A stretch of 7,694 nt of DNA, from positions 1 to 7,694 of the forward strand of contig JAJFHC010000172.1 in the NCBI GenBank assembly GCA_021775835.1, read 5' to 3'. The first letter of the stretch is position 1. The number at the start of each line of letters is the position of its first letter. Below, piece by piece: positions 1-6,667 of the stretch. The notes beneath the pieces are model-generated. The model was given only the letters and a program-made list of their open reading frames with translations. It was not told where the DNA came from and ran no database searches. The stretch is from Hyphomicrobiales bacterium (GTDB lineage Bacteria > Pseudomonadota > Alphaproteobacteria > Rhizobiales > JAJFHC01). A program made the translations under genes and the position numbers.

Positions 1-755
1 ATGATCCGAAGTCGGGACGAACAAACACGGCATCGGCGGACCAGATTATTTCCTATGTGGAACAGCACAATCTTGAAATCACATGGATTCTCGAGACGCA
101 CGTTCACGCCGACCATCTCAGCGCGGCACCTTATCTCAAGGAAAAGCTTGGCGGCCGAACCGGTGTGGGCCGTCACATCGTCGATGTTCAAAAGATTTTT
201 AAGGATGTCTTCAATGTCGAAAAGCAATTTCTCCCCGACGGGTCTCAGTTCGATCATCTGTTCGACGATGGCGAAGAGTTCTTAGTCGGCAGCATGATGG
301 TGCGCACAATTCATACGCCAGGCCATACGCCTGCCTGCATGACCTATGTCATGGGCGATGTGGCATTTGTCGGGGATACGATGTTCATGCCGGATTACGG
401 CACGGCCCGCGCTGACTTCCCCGGTGGAGACGCACACGCACTCTACAGATCCATCCAAAAGATCCTGTCGCTACCGCCGGAGACCCGACTTTTCATGTGT
501 CATGACTACAAGGCTCCGGGACGTGATGTTTATGCCTGGGAGACTACGGCGGCGGAAGAAAGGGCCGACAATGTTCATGTGCACGAGGGTGTTACGGAGG
601 ATGAATTCGTCGGGATGCGTACGGCGCGTGACAAGACATTGTCGATGCCAACGCTGCTGCTGCCGTCTGTGCAGGTCAATATGCGGGCCGGTGCGTTGCC
701 GCCCGCCGAGGACAACGGCGTTTCCTATCTAAAAATTCCAATAAACGCTCTTTGA
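1..755 (+). CDS. MBL-fold persulfide dioxygenase-like hydrolase (5' truncated)
   Basis: This is a metallo-beta-lactamase-fold protein of the Blh/ETHE1 type. Family members with this layout are iron-dependent persulfide dioxygenases that oxidise glutathione persulfide to sulfite in the cytoplasm. The frame is open from position 3 to the stop at 753-755 (about 250 residues seen) and has no start, so the N-terminus lies before the window. The GTG at 57 is internal: the residues before it (DPKSGRTNTASADQIISY) read as normal family sequence. The HxHxDH motif (HVHADH) is at 99-116, the second metal His in HTPGH at 324-326, the bridging Asp of GDTMF at 375-377 and the final His of CHDYK at 501-503. 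The C-terminus (MRTARDKTLSMP...VQVNMRAG...YLKIPINAL) fits the bacterial Blh group. The persulfide substrate is inferred from the family. A general MBL hydrolase is the alternative. No rhodanese domain is fused in the visible part. Confidence 0.88.
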   Translation, partial: DPKSGRTNTASADQIISYVEQHNLEITWILETHVHADHLSAAPYLKEKLGGRTGVGRHIVDVQKIFKDVFNVEKQFLPDGSQFDHLFDDGEEFLVGSMMVRTIHTPGHTPACMTYVMGDVAFVGDTMFMPDYGTARADFPGGDAHALYRSIQKILSLPPETRLFMCHDYKAPGRDVYAWETTAAEERADNVHVHEGVTEDEFVGMRTARDKTLSMPTLLLPSVQVNMRAGALPPAEDNGVSYLKIPINAL

Positions 756-849
756 AAAACGAATGCGCCAGAGTCTGTGGTGACATTAGACATATGAGGA
801 CCGGCATTCTGGCCTCGGACGGACTTAGCCAACGGGCCTGACTTGAACC

Positions 850-1797
850 ATGGAATACAAAGACTACTACGCTTTGTTGGGTGTCGAAAAGGATGCCACG
901 CAGGATCAGATCAAGCGGGCATACAGGAAACTGGCACGCAAGCATCATCCTGATCTCAGCAAGAATGAGGGTTCGGAAGAGAAATTCCAGGAAATCAATG
1001 AAGCCAATGAAGTTCTGAGCGACCCGGAAAAGCGGGCGGCCTACGATCAACTTGGCACCGGCCCCCAACCCGGGCAGGACTTCCGGCCGCCGCCGGACTG
1101 GGATGCGGGGTTTGAATTTTCCGGCGGCTATTCGGGCCAGGTCGGTGAGGACGCCGCATTCTCCGATTTCTTCGAGACGCTGTTCGGACAGAGCTACCGG
1201 GCCGAGCGTGCGCGACGGTCTACGTTTCACGCCAAAGGACAGGATCATCACGCCAAAGTGCTGATCAATCTGGGCGATGCCTTCACCGGCGCAAATCGGA
1301 CGCTTCAGCTCAAAGTACCCCGAGTTACAGCCGATGGTCATGTCATTGTGGAACCGCGCACACTGAATGTTAGAATTCCCAAGGGGGTGAGGGCAGGACA
1401 ACACATCCGCCTCAAGGGGCAGGGAGCCCCGGGTCCCGAGGGCGGAGACCCGGGAGATCTTTATCTCGAGATTGAATTTGAACGCGATGCCCGTTTTCAC
1501 GTTGAAGGCCGCGATCTCTATCTGAATCTGCCTGTCGCCCCATGGGAAGCTGCTCTTGGCAGCAAGGTCAAGGTACCGACACCCGACGGTGTCGTGGATG
1601 TCGCCGTGCCGGCAAATTCTGTGCAGGGGCGAAAATTGCGCCTGAAGGGCCGCGGCATTCCGGGTAAGACGCCCGGACATCTGTATGTCGTGTTGCAAAT
1701 CACCCTGCCATCCGCCGACGATGAAAAATCAAAGGAATTTTATCGGAAAATGGCCGATGAACTGTCCTTCAATCCACGCGCCGGGCTTGGTGTTTGA
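850..1797 (+). CDS. cbpA: CbpA, class II J-domain co-chaperone (curved DNA-binding protein)
   Basis: This 315-residue DnaJ-class co-chaperone stimulates the DnaK ATPase and delivers unfolded clients; E. coli CbpA also binds curved DNA. The J-domain spans residues 5-69, with the HPD motif at 33-35 and EKRAAYD at 60-66. A short Gly/Phe/Pro-rich linker (about 70-115) follows, then two beta-rich client-binding C-terminal domains (about 130-220 and 221-288), and a C-terminal helix for dimerisation. The DnaJ zinc-finger CxxCxGxG repeats are absent, which makes it class II; the length is close to E. coli CbpA (about 306). The ATG at 850 starts exactly where J-domains begin (MEYKDYYALLGV), although no strong Shine-Dalgarno sequence precedes it. 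The gene lies 18 nt upstream of cbpM, the usual pairing, so the two are almost certainly co-transcribed. Confidence 0.95.
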   Translation: MEYKDYYALLGVEKDATQDQIKRAYRKLARKHHPDLSKNEGSEEKFQEINEANEVLSDPEKRAAYDQLGTGPQPGQDFRPPPDWDAGFEFSGGYSGQVGEDAAFSDFFETLFGQSYRAERARRSTFHAKGQDHHAKVLINLGDAFTGANRTLQLKVPRVTADGHVIVEPRTLNVRIPKGVRAGQHIRLKGQGAPGPEGGDPGDLYLEIEFERDARFHVEGRDLYLNLPVAPWEAALGSKVKVPTPDGVVDVAVPANSVQGRKLRLKGRGIPGKTPGHLYVVLQITLPSADDEKSKEFYRKMADELSFNPRAGLGV

Positions 1798-1804
1798 CTT
1801 AACC

Positions 1805-1810
1805 GGGAGA
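1805..1810 (+). promoter_or_regulatory. Ribosome binding site of cbpM
   Basis: GGGAGA lies 5 nt before the ATG at 1816, inside the 18-nt gap after the cbpA stop. It fixes the cbpM start and suggests independent translation initiation within the cbpA-cbpM transcript. Confidence 0.75.
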
Positions 1811-1815
1811 GTAAA

Positions 1816-2157
1816 ATGGCACGGATAATTCAGTCAGGCGCTGCAAGTGATCTCGTTACCGACCGGCCCGAGAAGTCCCTTGATGAATTTTGCCGCGCCT
1901 GTAATCTGCCGGTGGAGCATGTGGAGGCCTATGTTGCCGAAGGCATCATTGAAGCTCACGGATCGACACCGGCACAGTGGCGTTTTTCCCACATGAGCCT
2001 GATACGGATGCGCCGGGCAATGAGACTTGAGAACGACCTTGGTCTGAATTTGGCCGGTGTGGCGTTGGCGCTGGAATTGATGACCGAGATCGAACATTTG
2101 AGAAGACGGCTGGTGTGTTACGAACAAATGGCCACCGATCAAACTCCTGATGAATAA
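1816..2157 (+). CDS. cbpM: CbpM, MerR-like modulator of CbpA
   Basis: This 113-residue protein belongs to the CbpM family, which binds the J-domain of CbpA and blocks both its co-chaperone and DNA-binding activity. The N-terminal half (residues 20-60) resembles a MerR-type helix-turn-helix: SLDEFCRACNLPVEHVEAYVAEGII is followed by a W-x-F element at 55-57. The rest is helical and contains the family's run of charged and Leu residues (RAMRLENDLGLNLAGVALALELMTEIEHLRRRL, 67-99). The ATG at 1816 has a clear ribosome binding site (GGGAGA at 1805-1810). The gene follows cbpA by 18 nt on the same strand, which is the main support for the name beyond the sequence pattern. A stand-alone MerR-family regulator is less likely because of the short length and the position. 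Confidence 0.88.
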   Translation: MARIIQSGAASDLVTDRPEKSLDEFCRACNLPVEHVEAYVAEGIIEAHGSTPAQWRFSHMSLIRMRRAMRLENDLGLNLAGVALALELMTEIEHLRRRLVCYEQMATDQTPDE

Positions 2158-2159
2158 CA

Positions 2160-2173
2160 CCGTGACGTCACGG
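2160..2173. terminator. Palindrome between convergent cbpM and HbpS-like gene, possible terminator
   Basis: CCGTGACGTCACGG is a perfect 14-bp palindrome in the 20-nt gap between the cbpM stop (2157) and the stop of the opposite-strand HbpS-like gene (2178). As RNA it could fold into a 5-bp stem with an ACGT loop from either direction. No U-tract follows on either strand, so it is not a standard intrinsic terminator. It may be a weak bidirectional terminator or a transcript-end stabiliser. Confidence 0.35.
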
Positions 2174-2177
2174 CCGG

Positions 2178-2687
2178 TCAGAACGCGATCTGGTCCTCAA
2201 TGACGGCGATGCCGGCGTTGGCGCACGCCTCGTCTTCGCTACCTGACGGTGCCCCTGAAATGCCGATTGCGCCGACCATGTCGCCGTCGCCCGCGATGAT
2301 CCTGACCCCGCCGCCCAGAGGCAGTGCGTTGGTGACGTTGCGAATGGCCCAGGCATTTCCGGTTTCCACCGACTTTGACAATTCAAGTGTGTCGCTTCGA
2401 AAACTCACGGCAGTCCAAGCTTTTCGATAGGCCGTGTCGGGAGTGTGGGGACCGGCAAGTCGGTCGCGCAGGGTCACTTGGACAATACCAAACCGATCGG
2501 TCACGCTAACTGCCACCTGAAATCCCTTGTCACGACAGGCCGACATGGCACCTTGGGCGGCTTTGATGGCGAGTTCCGGCTTCAAGACTCTGAACGTCGT
2601 GAAGTTTGTCTCTTCTGTCCTGGCCGTCATTGAGGACAATGTGATGATCATTGATGCCAGGACTGCACAGTGAAGTTTGCTACTCAT
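2178..2687 (-). CDS. Exported GlcG/HbpS-type (DUF336) protein
   Basis: This 169-residue protein belongs to the GlcG/HbpS (haem-degrading/DUF336) family, whose studied members include the extracellular haem-binding sensor accessory HbpS of Streptomyces. No enzyme activity can be assigned. Residues 1-22 form a likely Sec signal peptide (MSSK, then a hydrophobic stretch, then TART), so the product should be periplasmic. The family fold covers about 33-165, with the conserved patterns SVTDRFGIVQVTLRD (61-75), AYRKAWTAV (86-94), LPLGGGVRI (122-130) and GAIGISGAPSGSEDEACANAGI (139-160). Cysteines are at 7, 51 and 155; residue 7 is not in a lipobox. The ATG at 2687 is chosen because GGAGA sits 5 nt upstream and the signal peptide begins there. 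An in-frame ATG at 2699 and a longer frame to 2816 have no comparable support. The gene lies downstream of the BT1-like transporter on the same strand, 153 bp away, across a strong palindrome. Confidence 0.85.
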   Translation of the reverse strand: MSSKLHCAVLASMIITLSSMTARTEETNFTTFRVLKPELAIKAAQGAMSACRDKGFQVAVSVTDRFGIVQVTLRDRLAGPHTPDTAYRKAWTAVSFRSDTLELSKSVETGNAWAIRNVTNALPLGGGVRIIAGDGDMVGAIGISGAPSGSEDEACANAGIAVIEDQIAF

Positions 2688-2692
2688 GATGG

Positions 2693-2697
2693 TCTCC
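2693..2697 (-). promoter_or_regulatory. Ribosome binding site that sets the HbpS-like start
   Basis: GGAGA on the minus strand lies 5 nt before the ATG at 2687. It overlaps the alternative in-frame ATG at 2699, so translation from 2687 is favoured over that upstream start. Confidence 0.65.
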
Positions 2698-2761
2698 ATG
2701 GGACTGAGCTGGTTTGATGTCGGCGGTGAGTTTAGTCGACAGGTTGGCACGGGTTGGTGTG

Positions 2762-2789
2762 CGCCGAATTGTGCTAGATCAATTCGGCG
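2762..2789. promoter_or_regulatory. 28-bp near-palindrome with FNR/CRP-like core, candidate operator
   Basis: Perfect 10-bp arms CGCCGAATTG (2762-2771) and CAATTCGGCG (2780-2789) flank the 8-nt centre TGCTAGAT. The inner 14 bp, TTGTGCTAGATCAA (2769-2782), shares the symmetry axis and matches the FNR-family consensus TTGAT-N4-ATCAA at 8 of 10 fixed positions. The site lies between the transporter stop (2841) and the HbpS-like start (2687), both on the minus strand. It could be an operator or activator site for the HbpS-like gene, or an RNA hairpin ending the transporter message. No U-tract follows it on the minus strand, which argues against a simple intrinsic terminator. Confidence 0.5.
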
Positions 2790-2840
2790 GCCTTTGTGCT
2801 CAGAACGATGATCCAATCTTGCGGCGGTCTGTTAGGGCGA

Positions 2841-4484
2841 CTACTCATTGGTTCGCAACATCGTCCGCTGCACAATGTATATTGTTGCAAGTGGCACAAG
2901 TACCGATATGACTGTGACGGTTATCAGCAACCATCCGAGAGCGCTGTAGTCGGCGGTGAGTTCAACGGCGCCGGAATCCCGGTTGCGGACCTCACGCGTC
3001 ACCACAAAAATCTGGTTCATGTATTTGGTCAGCAGACTGCTGGCGGAGAGCGCGAGATTTGTAAACGAGGCCATGACGGCAAAGAATGTTGCTTTCAGGT
3101 TCTCGGGTGCATTTCGCGCAATCCAGGCCAGCATCGGGATCATGGCGATCTGACCCAAGGGAGATTCGACTGCCGTATCAATCACGGCAATGAACCGGGC
3201 GTCGACAACACCGCCTGTCAGTGGCGCTGTCCAATTGTGAATGCCGTAGTAAAGACCGATATTGGGCAGAGCCAGGAGACCGGACGCGAGCGTCAGCAGC
3301 ACAACTATGTGGGAGATTGTCCTTGAAGCCATCAATGGTCTCAACAGAACAATCCCCGCCAATGTCAATACAGACGTGATAAGCGACAGGATTGACAGGA
3401 ACTTCTGGTCAAATCCAAGCATATCGATTTCAAACCAGGTTGCACCGGGACCGGGCAGAGGAACGGCACGAAACACGAATATGATGATCGCCGTTCCGAT
3501 CAGCGCGCGTGCTTTGACCGGGTCGAGGTTCCGGATCAGCTGATGCATCAACAAGAGAACGATGGTCATTGAACCGACGAACACAATCTCCTGAGAAAAC
3601 TGCGCATCGGAAAGGCCTATGACAAGCGTGAGTGCCACAAAAGCCAAACCGCCACCGAAGTACCAGTAATTCGGTTCTGTAGGCGCGCCAGGCCTGTCGA
3701 GTATTGCTGAGATTTCGTCGGACGAAAGCCCCTTCGCATTCAATGCCTTTCGCAGTTGCCGTTTCATGAGAATAGCCAGAAGTACGCCGCTGATCGAGAC
3801 CAACGGGATTGCCAATGCAAAAGTGTAGATTTTTCCATAGATGGCAACTTTCGCTGCTTGGCTCATGGATTCAACATCGGCGAACATGAAGATGTTCAGG
3901 AATGCGACGGCCACCAGTCCGCCGATCAGGGCGATACGCCCAAGGGTCTGCATGGTCGTGTGAAGGGATTTGGCCAGGGCTTCATCCAGAGGATTACCGT
4001 TGGCATCAATACGGGGGACTGCCTCCACGGACATAGCGTCGGCGACGGCATCCTGGACAACATAACCGGATGGGGCGAGCAGAGCACTGAGCACGTACCA
4101 GGCTTCAAGGCCCATGATGCCTGCCATGTCTTGTGGGTATTTGATCAGGGCGTACATGATCAAAAGGCTTGAGGCGATCAAACCGGCGCCCAGGTAGATC
4201 AGCAGCGCCTTCCAGCGCCAGATGATATCCACCAGATGACCCAGCGGCGTTTTCAAGGCCCAAGGCAGGCCTGCCCAGAATGCAAGACCGGAAAGAAACA
4301 CAGCGGAAAGGCCGAGATATTCTTTGACGAAAAACGTTCCGACGATCGCGGTGAGCCCGGAAATGCCAGCCGCAAAGTACACCATCATCGGCGGGAGAAA
4401 GGTCCATCGAAACTGCCGCCCAAGGTCCAGCACTGTTGCATCGAACCAATCGATAATCCGTGCCGAGATTTTCGAGCCCGTCAT
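2841..4484 (-). CDS. BT1/folate-biopterin transporter-like MFS membrane protein
   Basis: This 547-residue polytopic inner-membrane protein has about 12 hydrophobic segments and fits the BT1/FBT branch of the major facilitator superfamily, known from protist and cyanobacterial folate or biopterin carriers. Supporting patterns are WALKTPLGHLVD (75-86), like the family's PW-x-KP-x-G-x-x-x-D loop; VVQDAVADAMSVE (142-154), like its D-x-x-D-x-x-x-x-E segment; LGFDQKFLSI (356-365); and ARNAPENLKATFFAVMASFTNLA (456-478). A hydrophilic central loop (about 241-272) separates the halves. The ATG at 4484 is preceded by AAGGA at a 6-nt spacing. The substrate is unknown: folates, pterins or other organic anions are possible, and bacterial members are poorly studied. 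The gene is divergent from the universal stress gene and shares its upstream region, which holds an FNR-type box. The name rests on motif resemblance only. Confidence 0.75.
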   Translation of the reverse strand: MTGSKISARIIDWFDATVLDLGRQFRWTFLPPMMVYFAAGISGLTAIVGTFFVKEYLGLSAVFLSGLAFWAGLPWALKTPLGHLVDIIWRWKALLIYLGAGLIASSLLIMYALIKYPQDMAGIMGLEAWYVLSALLAPSGYVVQDAVADAMSVEAVPRIDANGNPLDEALAKSLHTTMQTLGRIALIGGLVAVAFLNIFMFADVESMSQAAKVAIYGKIYTFALAIPLVSISGVLLAILMKRQLRKALNAKGLSSDEISAILDRPGAPTEPNYWYFGGGLAFVALTLVIGLSDAQFSQEIVFVGSMTIVLLLMHQLIRNLDPVKARALIGTAIIIFVFRAVPLPGPGATWFEIDMLGFDQKFLSILSLITSVLTLAGIVLLRPLMASRTISHIVVLLTLASGLLALPNIGLYYGIHNWTAPLTGGVVDARFIAVIDTAVESPLGQIAMIPMLAWIARNAPENLKATFFAVMASFTNLALSASSLLTKYMNQIFVVTREVRNRDSGAVELTADYSALGWLLITVTVISVLVPLATIYIVQRTMLRTNE

Positions 4485-4505
4485 GTCGAGTCCTTACCTC
4501 CGGTT

Positions 4506-4539
4506 GTTACCGTAGTGGCAAACCAAATTCACCGGTAAC
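4506..4539. repeat. Spaced inverted repeat near the transporter start
   Basis: GTTACCG (4506-4512) and CGGTAAC (4533-4539) form exact 7-bp arms 20 nt apart, just upstream of the transporter's start on the minus strand. They could be a regulator site or a leader hairpin. With arms this short, chance is a real alternative. Confidence 0.25.
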
Positions 4540-4565
4540 CATCGCATTGGCACGCAAAAGTCCCG

Positions 4566-4579
4566 TTGATTAAGGTCAA
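4566..4579. promoter_or_regulatory. FNR/FixK/DNR-type box in divergent promoter region
   Basis: TTGATTAAGGTCAA matches the FNR-family consensus TTGAT-N4-ATCAA at 9 of 10 fixed positions. Its centre is 68 nt before the universal stress protein ATG (4641) and 88 nt before the transporter ATG (4484). With a class II spacing of about -41.5, transcription of the stress gene would begin near 4614, leaving a leader of about 27 nt. Proteobacterial universal stress genes are known targets of such regulators under low oxygen. The promoter hexamers themselves are not clear. Confidence 0.65.
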
Positions 4580-4640
4580 GTTGCGAAATGCTTATCCGTG
4601 ACACTGTTGCAATATCAATATTTGGTTGGGACGAACCGCA

Positions 4641-5483
4641 ATGCCTTATCGAACAATCGTAACTCACTTGTGTAACTTGAAAACCAGTGACGCTGTATTG
4701 GACGCCGCTATCATGCTGGCGCGTGATCAGGAAGCACATCTCATCTGCCTTTACGTTGTCCCGCAGTACAAGATCAACCTCTTCACGGGATACGATGCAT
4801 CTCCAAAAGTCCTGAAGAATTTCAAGGACGCCCATCTCGATGCCGCCAACACGATCGCGGAAAAACTAGAGAAGAAACGAAAGAGCGAAGACATTGCCGC
4901 CAAATGGCGCGTCGTGGAATCGGAAACGTCGGACGTTGTGCCACTCATGGTTGAACACAGCCGGGTGGCGGATGTCCTGGTCGTAGGCCAGCAGGATTCG
5001 TCAAACATGGAGCTTGTCGAACAGACGCTGTCCGAACAAATACTGATGCAGAGCGGACGCCCGATTCTGCAGGTGCCGACGACAACGCCAGTCAAGGGAT
5101 TTGGGCGGCAGGTCCTGGTTGCCTGGGACGGTGGTCGCCAGGCGACAAGAGCGGTGTTCGACGCATTGCCCGTCCTCCAGAGCGCCGAAAATGTTCATCT
5201 CCTGTGGGTCGACCCGCCCAGGTCTGCTGACGGGCGTTTCGAGACCATGAGAGTCGAGATGACAGAAACACTGGCACGCCACGGGGTCTCTGTTGCAAGT
5301 GTTGAGGCTGCGTCTGGTGGCATGACGGTGGGAGAGGTTCTGCTTGATCAAGTGTCGAAGACCGGGTGTGATCTTCTCGTCTTAGGCGCCTATGGCCATT
5401 GGCGCATGCGTGAGTATGTCCTCGGGGGGACAACCAGGCACATCCTGCAACACGCAGACGTTCCGTCATTGATGTCGCATTAG
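4641..5483 (+). CDS. Tandem-domain universal stress protein (UspA family)
   Basis: This 280-residue cytoplasmic protein has two UspA domains (about 1-147 and 155-280), each beginning with the typical beta strand (RTIVTHL at 4-10; QVLVAWDGG at 157-165). Only the second domain keeps an ATP-binding-like loop, GAYGHWRMREYVLGGTT (249-265), close to the G-x2-G-x9-G-S/T pattern. The first domain has VVGQQDSSN instead and has probably lost nucleotide binding. Such proteins support survival under starvation, oxidative stress or oxygen limitation; the exact partner is unknown. The ATG at 4641 is preferred over the in-frame TTG at 4626 because the fold starts at MPYRTIV and GGGACGA lies just upstream. 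The gene is divergent from the transporter and convergent with the yedE-like gene. The FNR-type box upstream points to induction at low oxygen. Confidence 0.9.
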   Translation: MPYRTIVTHLCNLKTSDAVLDAAIMLARDQEAHLICLYVVPQYKINLFTGYDASPKVLKNFKDAHLDAANTIAEKLEKKRKSEDIAAKWRVVESETSDVVPLMVEHSRVADVLVVGQQDSSNMELVEQTLSEQILMQSGRPILQVPTTTPVKGFGRQVLVAWDGGRQATRAVFDALPVLQSAENVHLLWVDPPRSADGRFETMRVEMTETLARHGVSVASVEAASGGMTVGEVLLDQVSKTGCDLLVLGAYGHWRMREYVLGGTTRHILQHADVPSLMSH

Positions 5484-5511
5484 GCCTTAAGATATCGCGG
5501 AATTGATCAAA

Positions 5512-5527
5512 TGTACCATGTGGTACA
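5512..5527. terminator. Hairpin between convergent usp and yedE-like genes
   Basis: TGTACC (5512-5517) and GGTACA (5522-5527) are exact 6-bp arms around ATGT. They lie in the 48-bp gap between the stress protein stop (5483) and the yedE-like stop (5532). Position between converging genes suggests a transcript-end hairpin serving both directions. No U-tract is present and the stem is short, so its strength is doubtful. Confidence 0.35.
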
Positions 5528-5531
5528 CGTT

Positions 5532-6641
5532 CTAGGAATGGCTGAAGTGACCGCGCGTCAGAATGCTCAGTGCTTCTCTTAGGCTGCCCGTCAATAGCCA
5601 ATGCAGTCCAAACGTAGCTCCGACAAAAATCGACCCAAGGGCAATTATCGGGGATATGGCGAGAGTAGATACTCCGGATATCCCCTGTCCGACGGTACAG
5701 CCCAGCGCGGTTACGCCACCGGCACCCATCGCGGCGGCGCCAAGCAGGTGACGACGCATTTCCCGCATGTCGTCAAAGCCTTCCCAACGCATTTCCCTGA
5801 GCAAGAGCGAACTGACCAGCGAACCGAGAAAGGTGCCCAGAACCACCGATATCGCAAAAGTCAAAGAAGACCCGGTAAACGTCATCAGCCAGACTAGCGT
5901 TTCGCCGAGCGGTAGAACGTAGGTGAGCGATTGCACGCGCAGCGGATCAAAGGGGTCAGCACCAAGCCAGCCGGTAGCTAGGAAGCCTCCGGCGACGGCG
6001 AGACCGATCAGGACTCCGGCACAGAGGTCGCGCCGACTGCGCCTGAACTCGCTGTTGTGCAGACAATAGGCCACGAGTGCGCCGCCAAGAACAAGCCCTG
6101 TCGGCAACCACAGAACTCCCGCCTCCAGTCCGGTTATCCAAGAGAGAACATGGGGTAGTCCCTGGCCGCCGATACCACTTACGTCGATCGTGAGGCTGTC
6201 GATCAAATGGACCTTGACCAATGAGGTCAGTCCGCGGGCTGTCGTATACCCCGACAAGCCCAGAACCAGAAAACTGCTTAGGGCTTTAAGGTCTCCGCCG
6301 GCCATGCGGACAATGACACCGTAACCGCAGGTGCCTACCATTGACATGCCAAGCCCAAACAACATGCCGCCAACAATCGCGCCCACGAGGCCAAATCCTG
6401 ATCCCAGATAGAACACTTCGTCAATCCGGGCAATCCCTGCATGGTGCATGATCTGGGTACAGATCATCGCCACCGCAATGGCGAGAGCCCAAGATCTAAG
6501 CCTCAGTGTTCTCCTGGCAAGGACGTAATCTTCCACCGCACCAAAGGTACAGAATCGGGCGGTTCGTGCCGTGGCGCCCATGACAACGCCCAACGCCAAC
6601 CCCGCAAGGGACAGCGCGACGGGCGTTGAGATCAATTCCAT
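5532..6641 (-). CDS. YeeE/YedE (TsuA-like) sulfur-compound transporter
   Basis: This 369-residue inner-membrane protein is of the YeeE/YedE (DUF395, sulf_transp) family, rich in Gly-lined hydrophobic helices. The characterised member TsuA carries thiosulfate inward through a path lined by three conserved cysteines. Here the matching Cys motifs are all present: ARFCTFGA (Cys31), GTCGYG (Cys105) and LGCTVGQG (Cys315), each inside a Gly-rich family motif. The two halves (about 1-140 and 170-369) repeat the same architecture. The gene follows soxR by 26 nt on the minus strand, so it should be the last gene of a soxS-soxR-yedE operon controlled by SoxR. The upstream GGAG lies rather far (13 nt) from the ATG at 6641. 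Thiosulfate, sulfide or another reduced sulfur species is a likely substrate by family and context, but selectivity cannot be read from sequence. Confidence 0.88.
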   Translation of the reverse strand: MELISTPVALSLAGLALGVVMGATARTARFCTFGAVEDYVLARRTLRLRSWALAIAVAMICTQIMHHAGIARIDEVFYLGSGFGLVGAIVGGMLFGLGMSMVGTCGYGVIVRMAGGDLKALSSFLVLGLSGYTTARGLTSLVKVHLIDSLTIDVSGIGGQGLPHVLSWITGLEAGVLWLPTGLVLGGALVAYCLHNSEFRRSRRDLCAGVLIGLAVAGGFLATGWLGADPFDPLRVQSLTYVLPLGETLVWLMTFTGSSLTFAISVVLGTFLGSLVSSLLLREMRWEGFDDMREMRRHLLGAAAMGAGGVTALGCTVGQGISGVSTLAISPIIALGSIFVGATFGLHWLLTGSLREALSILTRGHFSHS

Positions 6642-6667
6642 GACTCACCGATGTCTCCGGTTGGAGG

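Noticed and set aside
57..59. GTG as the start of the MBL-fold gene
   Set aside because: The frame continues upstream to the window edge with residues typical of the family, so the gene is truncated rather than starting here.
676..1698. 340-codon open frame on the minus strand opposite cbpA
   Set aside because: It lies antisense to a clear DnaJ-family gene, has no recognisable domain and is explained by GC-driven codon structure.
2688..2816. N-terminal extension of the HbpS-like protein
   Set aside because: It would put a polar segment before the signal peptide and translate the palindrome at 2762-2789. The start at 2687 has a ribosome site.
2719..2962. 14-bp direct repeat GTCGGCGGTGAGTT at 2719-2732 and 2949-2962
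   Set aside because: One copy is in coding sequence and the other in a gap. There is no further similarity around them, so chance is adequate.
3756..4172. 138-codon plus-strand frame opposite the transporter
   Set aside because: It is antisense to a well-supported membrane protein and is composed of low-logic polar sequence without family resemblance.
5092..5601. 169-codon minus-strand frame across the end of the stress protein gene
   Set aside because: It overlaps the usp gene and the end of the yedE-like gene, and shows no domain pattern or signal for translation.
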